Part shown: positions 43,212-49,990 of the stretch, piece after piece | Layout of the letters: each line of letters begins with the position of its first letter | Numbering within the stretch: position 1 is the stretch's first letter | Source: Flagellimonas_A sp039592695 | GTDB taxonomy: Bacteria; Bacteroidota; Bacteroidia; Flavobacteriales; Flavobacteriaceae | Assembly (NCBI RefSeq): GCF_039592695.1 | Contig: NZ_JBBUTK010000001.1 | Span: forward strand, 62,001 to 126,000 | DNA length: 64,000 nt | Reading direction: 5' to 3' | Notes under the pieces: generated by a model | What the model saw: only the letters and a program-made list of their open reading frames with translations | Told to the model about the DNA's origin: nothing | The model's database searches: none | Program-made: the position numbers and the translations under genes

Positions 43212-43230
43212 GCTAAGTTAAAAGTGAATG

Positions 43231-43276
43231 GTTAATAGTTAATGGTTGCAAATTTGGATTGATCATCACTATTAAC
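43231..43276. repeat. inverted word repeat in the secY-infA gap
   Basis: GTTAATAGT (43231-43239) is exactly complementary to ACTATTAAC (43268-43276). The surrounding sequence consists of GGTTAATGG and TTAACTAAT words like those at 9443-9501. The stem is all A/T except two pairs, so it is weak in RNA. Confidence 0.5.
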
Positions 43277-43303
43277 AATTAACTAATAACAAATAACTAA
43301 AAT

Positions 43304-43519
43304 ATGGCAAAACAGCCACCAATAGAACAAGACGGAACAATTATAGAGGCATTGTCAAATGCCATGTTTCGTGTAGAATTGGAAAACGGTCACATCGTTA
43401 CGGCCCATATTTCGGGTAAAATGCGCATGCATTACATCAAATTGCTTCCCGGTGACAAAGTGAAGCTTGAGATGAGTCCGTATGATTTGACCAAAGCAAG
43501 AATTACATATAGATACTAA
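43304..43519 (+). CDS. infA: translation initiation factor IF-1
   Basis: IF-1 blocks the 30S A site during initiation. The single OB-fold protein has 71 residues: KQPPIEQDGTIIEALSNAMF, then RVELENGHIVTAHISGKMRM and the ending MSPYDLTKARITYRY. It lies 92 nt after secY and 151 nt before rpmJ. Both gaps are unusually long for this block. Confidence 0.97.
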   Translation: MAKQPPIEQDGTIIEALSNAMFRVELENGHIVTAHISGKMRMHYIKLLPGDKVKLEMSPYDLTKARITYRY

Positions 43520-43535
43520 GTAAGATGAAACGAAA

Positions 43536-43665
43536 ATGAATTTTTTTAATCAAAAGTTGCACGTAGTGCAGTGATTAAAATAAATTCATGAGAGAACGAG
43601 TGCAACAAGTGGTTGCAAGGGTTCTTAAATTTTTAAATAGCTTTTACAGCAAGTTAAAAATTTTA
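43536..43665 (+). promoter_or_regulatory. multi-hairpin leader between infA and rpmJ
   Basis: Hairpin 1: ATGAATTT (43536-43543) pairs with AAATTCAT (43582-43589), TTTTAATCA (43544-43552) with TGATTAAAA (43572-43580), one bulged T, capped by TGCAC/GTGCA (43558-43562 with 43566-43570). Hairpin 2: AGAAC (43593-43597) pairs with GTTCT (43621-43625), a 3x3 internal loop, then TGCAAC/GTTGCA (43601-43606 with 43612-43617). Hairpin 3 is A/T-rich (43626-43636 with 43654-43665). Together they fill the gap up to the rpmJ start. Confidence 0.6.
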
Positions 43666-43670
43666 AACAC

Positions 43671-43787
43671 ATGAAAGTTAGAGCATCCATAAAGAAAAGA
43701 AGTGCAGAGTGCAAGATTGTCCGCAGAAAGGGCAGATTGTACGTGATCAACAAGAAGAATCCTAGATTTAAACAAAGACAAGGGTAA
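43671..43787 (+). CDS. rpmJ: 50S ribosomal protein L36, zinc-free type
   Basis: The 38-residue L36 is read from ATG 43671 to TAA 43785-43787: MKVRASIKKRSAECKIVRRK, ending NPRFKQRQG. The zinc-binding form has Cys at 11, 14 and 27 and a His at 33. Here only Cys14 remains, with Ser11, Asn27 and Phe33, so no zinc ribbon can form. It lies 2 nt before rpsM. Confidence 0.96.
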   Translation: MKVRASIKKRSAECKIVRRKGRLYVINKKNPRFKQRQG

Positions 43788-43789
43788 TT

Positions 43790-44164
43790 ATGGCAAGAAT
43801 CGCAGGGGTAGACATCCCCAAACAAAAGCGCGGCGTAATTTCATTGACCTATATCTACGGTATCGGCAAGAGCAGGGCCAAAGAGATTTTGGATAAGGCT
43901 GGTGTCGATGAGGGCATTAAAGTTTCAGATTGGAACGATGACCAAATCGGTAAGATACGTGATGCAGTGGGTGATTACACCATTGAGGGAGAGCTACGCT
44001 CAGAAACACAATTGAACATCAAGCGATTGATGGACATCGGTTGTTACCGCGGTATACGCCACCGTTCAGGATTGCCTTTGAGAGGTCAACGTACCAAGAA
44101 CAACTCGAGAACAAGAAAAGGTAAGCGTAAAACTGTTGCCAACAAGAAAAAGGCGACTAAATAA
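43790..44164 (+). CDS. rpsM: 30S ribosomal protein S13
   Basis: S13 forms bridges from the 30S head to the 50S subunit and touches P-site tRNA. It has 124 residues. MARIAGVDIPKQKRGVISLT and YIYGIGKSRAKEILDKAGVD begin it, and GLPLRGQRTKNNSRTRKGK is the C-terminal signature followed by a Lys-rich tail. rpsK follows after 13 nt. Confidence 0.97.
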   Translation: MARIAGVDIPKQKRGVISLTYIYGIGKSRAKEILDKAGVDEGIKVSDWNDDQIGKIRDAVGDYTIEGELRSETQLNIKRLMDIGCYRGIRHRSGLPLRGQRTKNNSRTRKGKRKTVANKKKATK

Positions 44165-44177
44165 TAGCTAGAGCATA

Positions 44178-44579
44178 ATGGCAAAAGCAAACACAAAAAC
44201 GTCAAAGACGACCAAAAAGCGCAAAGTTGTGGTCGATGCCACGGGTGAAGCACATATTGTGGCCTCATTCAACAACATCATCATCTCTTTGACCAACAAG
44301 AACGGTGATGTGATTTCATGGTCATCGGCGGGTAAAATGGGTTTTAGGGGCTCTAAAAAGAACACCCCTTACGCAGCTCAGGTTGCCGCTGAAGAATGTG
44401 CGAAAACAGCAATGGAGGCCGGTCTGAAAAAAGTCAAGGTCTATGTCAAAGGTCCGGGCAACGGTCGTGAATCTGCAATTCGTACCATTCACAATTCTGG
44501 TATAGAGGTGACCGAGATCATCGATGTGACCCCAATGCCGCACAACGGATGCCGACCACCCAAAAGAAGAAGAGTTTAA
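44178..44579 (+). CDS. rpsK: 30S ribosomal protein S11
   Basis: S11 is in the platform near the mRNA exit. It has 133 residues, a basic N-terminal tail, and the core EAHIVASFNNIIISLTNKNG, KMGFRGSKKNTPYAAQVAAE and KGPGNGRESAIRTIHNSG. It ends with GCRPPKRRRV. A 116-nt structured gap separates it from rpsD. Confidence 0.97.
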   Translation: MAKANTKTSKTTKKRKVVVDATGEAHIVASFNNIIISLTNKNGDVISWSSAGKMGFRGSKKNTPYAAQVAAEECAKTAMEAGLKKVKVYVKGPGNGRESAIRTIHNSGIEVTEIIDVTPMPHNGCRPPKRRRV

Positions 44580-44595
44580 TCAATAACAACCTTTT

Positions 44596-44680
44596 CTCTG
44601 CGCCTTTGGTGTAGAGGGATATCTCAGAAAGTGCTGCAACGATTATCGAAGGATAAGCCTTAATTCATAATCGCACTTTC
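44596..44680 (+). promoter_or_regulatory. two-hairpin leader upstream of rpsD
   Basis: Hairpin 1: CTCTGCGCC (44596-44604) pairs with GGTGTAGAG (44608-44616), nine pairs including two G-U, with a TTT loop. Hairpin 2: GAAAGTGC (44627-44634) pairs exactly with GCACTTTC (44673-44680). After a 6-nt bulge (TGCAAC), GATTAT (44641-44646) pairs with ATAATC (44667-44672), and AAGG/CCTT closes a 5-nt loop. It ends 15 nt before the rpsD ATG, the right place for autocontrol by S4. Confidence 0.6.
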
Positions 44681-44695
44681 ACTAAAACTAAGAAG

Positions 44696-45301
44696 ATGGC
44701 AAGATACAAAGGACCAAAAACAAAAATCGCCCGTAAGTTCGGCGAAGCGATTTTCGGTGACGACAAGTCATTTGAAAAAAAGAATTACCCTCCGGGAATG
44801 CACGGCAACAACCGTCGTCGTGGCAAAAAATCAGAGTACGCAATCCAGTTGATGGAAAAGCAAAAGGCAAAGTATACCTATGGTATTCTTGAGCGCCAGT
44901 TTAGAAATCTTTTCGCAGAGGCGAAAAGGAAAGACGGCGTTACCGGTGAGGTATTGCTACAGCTTTGTGAATCACGTTTGGATAACGTTGTGTACCGTAT
45001 GGGCATCGCCCCTTCAAGAAGAGGTGCCCGCCAATTGGTTTCCCACCGACACATCACGGTTAACGGTGATGTGGTGAACATTCCGTCCTACTCGCTTAGG
45101 GCAGGTGATGTCGTAGGTGTCAGGGAAAAGTCAAAGTCCGTTCAGGCTATACAAGATTCTTTGAGCAACAATAGCAGTGTTTACGAATGGATGACATGGA
45201 ATTCAGATAAGAACGAAGGTACGTTTGTTACCGTTCCTGAGCGTCTTCAGATTCCTGAGAACATCAAAGAACAATTAATCGTCGAGTTATACTCAAAATA
45301 A
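44696..45301 (+). CDS. rpsD: 30S ribosomal protein S4
   Basis: S4 starts 30S assembly, acts at the mRNA entry and is an autoregulator in both E. coli and Bacillus. It has 201 residues. The S4 domain signature ESRLDNVVYRMGIAPSRRGA followed by RQLVSHRHITVNGDVVNIPS is clear. No zinc-binding Cys cluster is seen at the N-terminus (ARYKGPKTKIARKFGEAIFG). rpoA follows after 18 nt, and a strong RNA structure stands directly upstream. Confidence 0.97.
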   Translation: MARYKGPKTKIARKFGEAIFGDDKSFEKKNYPPGMHGNNRRRGKKSEYAIQLMEKQKAKYTYGILERQFRNLFAEAKRKDGVTGEVLLQLCESRLDNVVYRMGIAPSRRGARQLVSHRHITVNGDVVNIPSYSLRAGDVVGVREKSKSVQAIQDSLSNNSSVYEWMTWNSDKNEGTFVTVPERLQIPENIKEQLIVELYSK

Positions 45302-45319
45302 GACAACACTGATTTAATT

Positions 45320-46312
45320 ATGGCATTACTTAATTTTCAAAAGCCCGATAAAGTTATAATGATAGACTCCACCGATTTCGAGGGGAAATTCGAGTTTCGC
45401 CCCTTGGAACCTGGTTATGGTCTAACCGTCGGCAACGCATTGAGACGTGTGCTACTTTCCTCATTGGAAGGTTTTGCGATCACTTCTGTACGAATTGATG
45501 GTGTTGAGCATGAGTTTTCGGTCATTCCCGGTGTTGTTGAAGACGTGACTGAAATGATTTTGAATTTGAAACAAGTTCGTTTCAAAAGACAGATCGATGA
45601 TGTTGAAAGTGAAACAGTCTCTGTTTCGGTAAGTGGAAAAGACCAATTGACCGCCGGTGATTTTCAGAAATTCATTTCAGGTTATCAAGTATTGAATCCA
45701 GATTTGGTTATCTGTAATATGGATTCGAAGGTGAATCTGAATTTAGAGGTCATCATTGAGAAAGGCCGTGGCTACGTGCCCGCCGAGGAGAACAAAAAGG
45801 GCAATGCCCCATTGGGAAGCATTGCTGTTGATTCAGTTTTCACCCCAGTGAAAAATGTGAAGTACAGCATCGAAAACTTTAGGGTTGAGCAAAAGACCGA
45901 TTATGAAAAGTTGGTTTTTGAAATCGCTACTGATGGTTCAATTCATCCTAAAGATGCCCTGACTGAAGCAGCCAAGGTATTGATCCACCATTTTATGCTG
46001 TTCTCTGACGAGCGCATCACGTTAGAGGCTGATGAAATTGCACAGACCGAGACCTATGATGAAGAGTCGTTGCACATGCGCCAGTTGTTGAAGACCAAAT
46101 TGGTCGATATGGATTTGTCGGTACGTGCTTTGAACTGTTTGAAAGCTGCTGAAGTGGATACTTTGGGAGATTTGGTCTCGTTCAACAAAAATGATTTGAT
46201 GAAGTTCAGAAACTTTGGTAAAAAATCATTGACCGAGTTGGAAGAGTTGGTCATCAACAAAGGCCTTCAGTTTGGTATGGATTTGACCAAATACAAATTG
46301 GATAAGGATTAA
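45320..46312 (+). CDS. rpoA: DNA-directed RNA polymerase subunit alpha
   Basis: Alpha dimerises to start assembly of RNA polymerase, and its C-terminal domain contacts promoter DNA and activators. It has 330 residues. The N-terminal domain (1-230) holds LEPGYGLTVGNALRRVLLSS and IDGVEHEFSVIPGVVEDV. The C-terminal domain (250-320) holds LDMDLSVRALNCLKAAEVDT and FRNFGKKSLTELEELV. It lies between rpsD and rplQ. Confidence 0.97.
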   Translation: MALLNFQKPDKVIMIDSTDFEGKFEFRPLEPGYGLTVGNALRRVLLSSLEGFAITSVRIDGVEHEFSVIPGVVEDVTEMILNLKQVRFKRQIDDVESETVSVSVSGKDQLTAGDFQKFISGYQVLNPDLVICNMDSKVNLNLEVIIEKGRGYVPAEENKKGNAPLGSIAVDSVFTPVKNVKYSIENFRVEQKTDYEKLVFEIATDGSIHPKDALTEAAKVLIHHFMLFSDERITLEADEIAQTETYDEESLHMRQLLKTKLVDMDLSVRALNCLKAAEVDTLGDLVSFNKNDLMKFRNFGKKSLTELEELVINKGLQFGMDLTKYKLDKD

Positions 46313-46323
46313 TGAATCATATT

Positions 46324-46361
46324 TTGCTCTCCCGACAATCACCGTCAGGATTTGGTAGCAA
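46324..46361 (+). promoter_or_regulatory. hairpin in the rpoA-rplQ gap
   Basis: TTGCT (46324-46328) pairs with AGCAA (46357-46361). Inside, CC/GG and GAC/GTC (46331-46336 with 46344-46349) pair around a C/A mismatch and a 7-nt loop. The gap is 67 nt, long for this block. No U-run follows, so it is not a terminator. A leader function for L17 is possible. Confidence 0.4.
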
Positions 46362-46379
46362 GATGATAATAAAGCAAAG

Positions 46380-46886
46380 ATGAGACACGGAAAGAAATTC
46401 AATCATTTAGGTAGAACGGCCTCGCATCGCAAGGCAATGTTGGCGAATATGGCTTGTTCCTTAATTGAACATAAACGCATCAACACTACGGTTGCCAAAG
46501 CAAAGGCTTTGAAGCAGTTTGTTGAACCGTTGATTACGAAGTCAAAAGCAGAGAACAATCAGACCACTGAAAAAGGCACGCACAACCGCCGTATCGTTTT
46601 CAGCAAGTTGCGCAACAAATACGCAATTACTGAATTGTTTGGTACGGTCGCTGAAAAGGTAGGTGACAGACCTGGGGGGTACACCAGAATCATCAAATTG
46701 GGCAACCGATTGGGTGATAACGCCGATATGGCAATGATAGAGTTGGTTGACTTTAACGAAGTCTACAACGCTGGTAAACCGAAGAAAAAATCGACCAGAA
46801 GAAGCCGAAGAGGTGGTGGTAAAAAGGCTGAAGCTGTTGCACCAGCGGCAGAAACGGCAACCAAAACTGATGATTCAGAAGAATAG
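46380..46886 (+). CDS. rplQ: 50S ribosomal protein L17
   Basis: L17 sits near the tunnel exit. The core has the usual start MRHGKKFNHLGRTASHRKAM and the motif EHKRINTTVAKAKALKQFVE. At 168 residues it is longer than the common form of about 120-130. The extra C-terminal tail (about 130-168) is first basic (KKKSTRRSRRGGGKK) and then Ala- and acid-rich. Such tails are common in this phylum. A strong terminator follows. Confidence 0.97.
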   Translation: MRHGKKFNHLGRTASHRKAMLANMACSLIEHKRINTTVAKAKALKQFVEPLITKSKAENNQTTEKGTHNRRIVFSKLRNKYAITELFGTVAEKVGDRPGGYTRIIKLGNRLGDNADMAMIELVDFNEVYNAGKPKKKSTRRSRRGGGKKAEAVAPAAETATKTDDSEE

Positions 46887-46911
46887 ATGTTGTATAACAC
46901 TGTTAATATTG

Positions 46912-46944
46912 AAAAAGGATACGCTAAAAACGTATCCTTTTTTT
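46912..46944 (+). terminator. intrinsic terminator of the ribosomal block
   Basis: GGATACG (46917-46923) pairs with CGTATCC (46931-46937) around a 7-nt loop. Five A precede the stem and seven T follow it, extending the helix. It lies 26 nt after the rplQ stop and 29 nt before the carA start. Confidence 0.93.
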
Positions 46945-46973
46945 ATGTTTTTTTGTAAAATTTTTGTCCAGAA

Positions 46974-48086
46974 ATGAAATACCAAGAAAGAAAAAAAGCA
47001 TTTGTTTTATTGGAAGACGGCACTATTTTTTACGGGAAGGCCGTTGGAGAAAAAAAAGGTACCGCTTATGGTGAAGTATGTTTCAACACCGGTATGACAG
47101 GCTATCAAGAAATTTTCACCGACCCCTCTTATTATGGTCAGTTAATGGTTACGACCAACGCCCATATCGGCAACTACGGTACCAATGCTGATGAAGTCGA
47201 ATCAGACTCCATAAAAATTGCTGGTCTGATCTGTAAGAACTTCAGCTATAACTATTCCCGCCCAGCAGCGGACAAAAGTCTTGAAGACTTTTTGGCTGAT
47301 AATAATCTTTTGGCCATTTCAGATGTAGACACCCGAGCCTTGGTGAGCTATATCAGAGACAATGGTGCAATGAACGCTCTAATCTCAACTGAAGTTGATA
47401 ACATTGAGAAGCTGAAAGAAGAGCTCAAAAAAGTGCCCAGTATGGAGGGATTGGAATTGGCCTCGAAAGTTTCAACCAAAGAACCCTATTTCTATGGGGA
47501 CGAAAAAGCAGCCTATAAAATTTCAGCATTGGATATTGGCATCAAAAAAAATATCCTTAGAAATCTTGCCAAGAGAGGGGCTTATGTCAAAGTGTATCCC
47601 TACAACGCCACTTTGAAAGATATGCAAGATTTCAATCCAGATGGGTTCTTTATTTCAAACGGTCCCGGTGATCCCGAACCTTTGACCGATGCCATCAACA
47701 CCACCAAAGAGATTCTAAAGACCAACAAACCTTTGTTCGGTATCTGTTTGGGCCATCAGGTATTGGCCTTGGCCAATGGCGTTTCCACCTATAAAATGCA
47801 CCACGGGCACAGGGGCATCAACCATCCAATCTTGAATTTGATGACCGGCAAGGGTGAAATCACTTCACAAAACCATGGTTTTGCCATCAATCGTGAAGAG
47901 ACTGAAAAGCATCCAGATTTAGAGATTACCCACACCCATCTGAATGACCAAACGGTGGCTGGTATCAAAATGAAGTACAAGAACGTATTCTCCGTTCAGT
48001 ACCATCCTGAAGCAAGCCCCGGGCCGCATGATGCCGAATATCTTTTCGACCAATTCTTTGAGGCCATCAAAGCCAGCCAAAACTGA
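46974..48086 (+). CDS. carA: carbamoyl-phosphate synthase small subunit
   Basis: The glutaminase subunit supplies ammonia to CarB for carbamoyl phosphate, used for pyrimidines and arginine. It has 370 residues. The N-terminal domain begins FVLLEDGTIFYGKAVGEKKG. The class I glutamine amidotransferase domain has the catalytic Cys in LFGICLGHQVLALANG and the His/Glu in VQYHPEASPGPHD. carB is not in the window. It comes after the rplQ terminator, so it needs its own promoter or read-through. Confidence 0.96.
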   Translation: MKYQERKKAFVLLEDGTIFYGKAVGEKKGTAYGEVCFNTGMTGYQEIFTDPSYYGQLMVTTNAHIGNYGTNADEVESDSIKIAGLICKNFSYNYSRPAADKSLEDFLADNNLLAISDVDTRALVSYIRDNGAMNALISTEVDNIEKLKEELKKVPSMEGLELASKVSTKEPYFYGDEKAAYKISALDIGIKKNILRNLAKRGAYVKVYPYNATLKDMQDFNPDGFFISNGPGDPEPLTDAINTTKEILKTNKPLFGICLGHQVLALANGVSTYKMHHGHRGINHPILNLMTGKGEITSQNHGFAINREETEKHPDLEITHTHLNDQTVAGIKMKYKNVFSVQYHPEASPGPHDAEYLFDQFFEAIKASQN

Positions 48087-48129
48087 CTGCAGCGATAACG
48101 TTGTAGTTTAAATTTGGGTTATTTCACAT

Positions 48130-48169
48130 GAGATATCTCAATGTAAAAGCAGGTGCTTTTGTATCTTTA
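48130..48169 (+). promoter_or_regulatory. possible control region of eno
   Basis: The 114-nt gap between carA and eno holds a perfect palindrome GAGATATCTC (48130-48139), a hairpin AAAAGC-AGGT-GCTTTT (48145-48160), and TATCTTTA (48162-48169), one mismatch from TAnnTTTG. No TTTG lies 19 nt upstream. The parts are suggestive but individually weak. Confidence 0.3.
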
Positions 48170-48200
48170 GCAACTTGATGTACAACCAAAAAAAGAATAC

Positions 48201-49493
48201 ATGAGTTTCATATTGAACATACATGCAAGACAGGTGCTGGATTCACGGGGAAATCCCACTGTAGAAGTCGATGTCATCACTGAAAATGGAGTGCTCGGTA
48301 GGGCTGCCGTACCTTCTGGAGCATCTACGGGTGAGCATGAAGCGGTTGAACTTCGTGATGGGGGCGACACCTTTATGGGCAAGGGAGTGGCAAAGGCTGT
48401 TGAAAATGTAAACACCACTATTGCCGAGGCACTTGAGGGAGCTTCCGTTTTTGAGCAAAATGCTATTGATGAGGCCATGATTGCTTTGGATGGTACTCCG
48501 AACAAATCGAAACTGGGGGCGAATGCCATTCTAGGGGTTTCCTTGGCAGTGGCAAAAGCAGCCGCCAATGAACTGAACATGCCATTGTATCGCTATGTGG
48601 GCGGGGTCAGTGCAAACACGCTACCCGTTCCCATGATGAATATTATCAACGGCGGTTCACATTCAGATGCTCCGATTGCCTTTCAAGAGTTTATGGTGAT
48701 GCCCGTGAAGGCCAAGGATTTCAGCCACGCCATGCAGATGGGTACTGAGATATTCCACAATTTGAAGAAAGTACTGCACGACAGGGGCTTGAGCACAGCA
48801 GTCGGTGATGAAGGCGGATTTGCACCCAATTTGGAAGGCGGTACCGAAGATGCCTTGGATACCATTGCAAAGGCGGTCGAAAAGGCAGGCTATAAATTGG
48901 GAGACGATGTGATGATTGCTTTGGATTGCGCTTCCGCGGAATTCTATGTGGATGGAAAATACGACTACACTAAATTTGAGGGCGATAAGGGACAAGTGAG
49001 AACCTCTGAAGAACAGGCAGCATATTTGGCTGACCTTTGTTCTAAATATCCCATTATCTCCATTGAAGATGGCATGGATGAAAACGATTGGGATGGCTGG
49101 AAGCTTTTGACCGAAAAAGTAGGGGATAAGGTACAATTGGTCGGTGACGATTTGTTTGTGACCAATGTGGAACGACTTTCCCGTGGAATTGAAAACGGGA
49201 TTGCCAATTCCATCCTTATCAAAGTGAACCAAATCGGTACGTTGACCGAGACCATCGCCGCTGTGAACATGGCCAAGAATGCAGGCTATACTTCTGTGAT
49301 GTCACATCGCTCGGGCGAGACCGAAGACAATACCATTGCCGATTTGGCCGTCGCGCTGAACACGGGCCAGATAAAAACGGGTTCCGCTTCACGAAGTGAC
49401 CGTATGGCGAAGTACAACCAACTGCTCCGTATCGAGGAAGAATTGGGTGATGTGGCTTATTATCCTCAGGAGCGGGCGTTTAAAATAAAATAG
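48201..49493 (+). CDS. eno: enolase (phosphopyruvate hydratase)
   Basis: Enolase interconverts 2-phosphoglycerate and phosphoenolpyruvate in glycolysis and gluconeogenesis. It has 430 residues. ARQVLDSRGNPTVEVDVITE and PSGASTGEHEAVELRDGG cover the N-terminal domain with its mobile loop. The metal ligands lie in MIALDCASAEFY, IISIEDGMDENDWDG and VQLVGDDLFVTN. The signature ILIKVNQIGTLTET holds the catalytic Lys, and SHRSGETED the substrate-binding Ser-Arg. Confidence 0.97.
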   Translation: MSFILNIHARQVLDSRGNPTVEVDVITENGVLGRAAVPSGASTGEHEAVELRDGGDTFMGKGVAKAVENVNTTIAEALEGASVFEQNAIDEAMIALDGTPNKSKLGANAILGVSLAVAKAAANELNMPLYRYVGGVSANTLPVPMMNIINGGSHSDAPIAFQEFMVMPVKAKDFSHAMQMGTEIFHNLKKVLHDRGLSTAVGDEGGFAPNLEGGTEDALDTIAKAVEKAGYKLGDDVMIALDCASAEFYVDGKYDYTKFEGDKGQVRTSEEQAAYLADLCSKYPIISIEDGMDENDWDGWKLLTEKVGDKVQLVGDDLFVTNVERLSRGIENGIANSILIKVNQIGTLTETIAAVNMAKNAGYTSVMSHRSGETEDNTIADLAVALNTGQIKTGSASRSDRMAKYNQLLRIEEELGDVAYYPQERAFKIK

Positions 49494-49523
49494 TCTTTTT
49501 TAGTCAAAGGCGAAAAACGCCCG

Positions 49524-49961
49524 ATGAACCCTCGAAAAACCATAGCCATTTCCTTCTTACTAATAGCTTTGGCTCTTGGTGTCATATTTTATCTGAACCT
49601 GAACCTTCCAAAAAACATAGAAGGTTATTTTAAGCAATCGTATTATGGACAGTTAGGTGCGTTGGCCATAGCTGTGGAGCTGGCTATTTCATCGTATTAT
49701 CTGTTTCGAGGAAATAAAAAAGCCAATTTCTATTTAGCACTATTTGGTTTTACGGCAATACTTGATATACTCTTTCATATCAGCGGTCTCCTGACAAGTA
49801 ATGTTCCGATTTATGGAATGATTATTTTTGGATTGTGCGCCATCATCTCCTTTTATATAGCCTTTTCCAACTCGTTTAATTTAGGGAAGATATCCCTTTG
49901 GGGTGCTTTGTTGAGTTTTGTAATGGGGAACGTTATTGAGTGGTTTTTTAATTTTTACTAG
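49524..49961 (+). CDS. membrane protein, function unknown
   Basis: The 145-residue protein has four to five membrane segments, at about 8-27, 42-62, 69-91, 96-113 and 120-142, with short basic loops (RGNKKAN). I recognise no family. It begins 30 nt after eno and may be read through from it. It converges with the serine hydrolase gene 29 nt further on. Confidence 0.7.
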   Translation: MNPRKTIAISFLLIALALGVIFYLNLNLPKNIEGYFKQSYYGQLGALAIAVELAISSYYLFRGNKKANFYLALFGFTAILDILFHISGLLTSNVPIYGMIIFGLCAIISFYIAFSNSFNLGKISLWGALLSFVMGNVIEWFFNFY

Positions 49962-49990
49962 GCCAAAAAACTGAATTTTAAAACTTCTGT

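Noticed and set aside
43231..43276. secY-infA inverted repeat as a fourth strong RNA leader
   Set aside because: The stem is almost entirely A/T and built from slippage-type words that occur elsewhere, so I list it only as a repeat.
48663..49232. A 189-codon minus-strand frame opposite eno
   Set aside because: It is antisense to a highly conserved enolase. Its length reflects codon bias on the coding strand.
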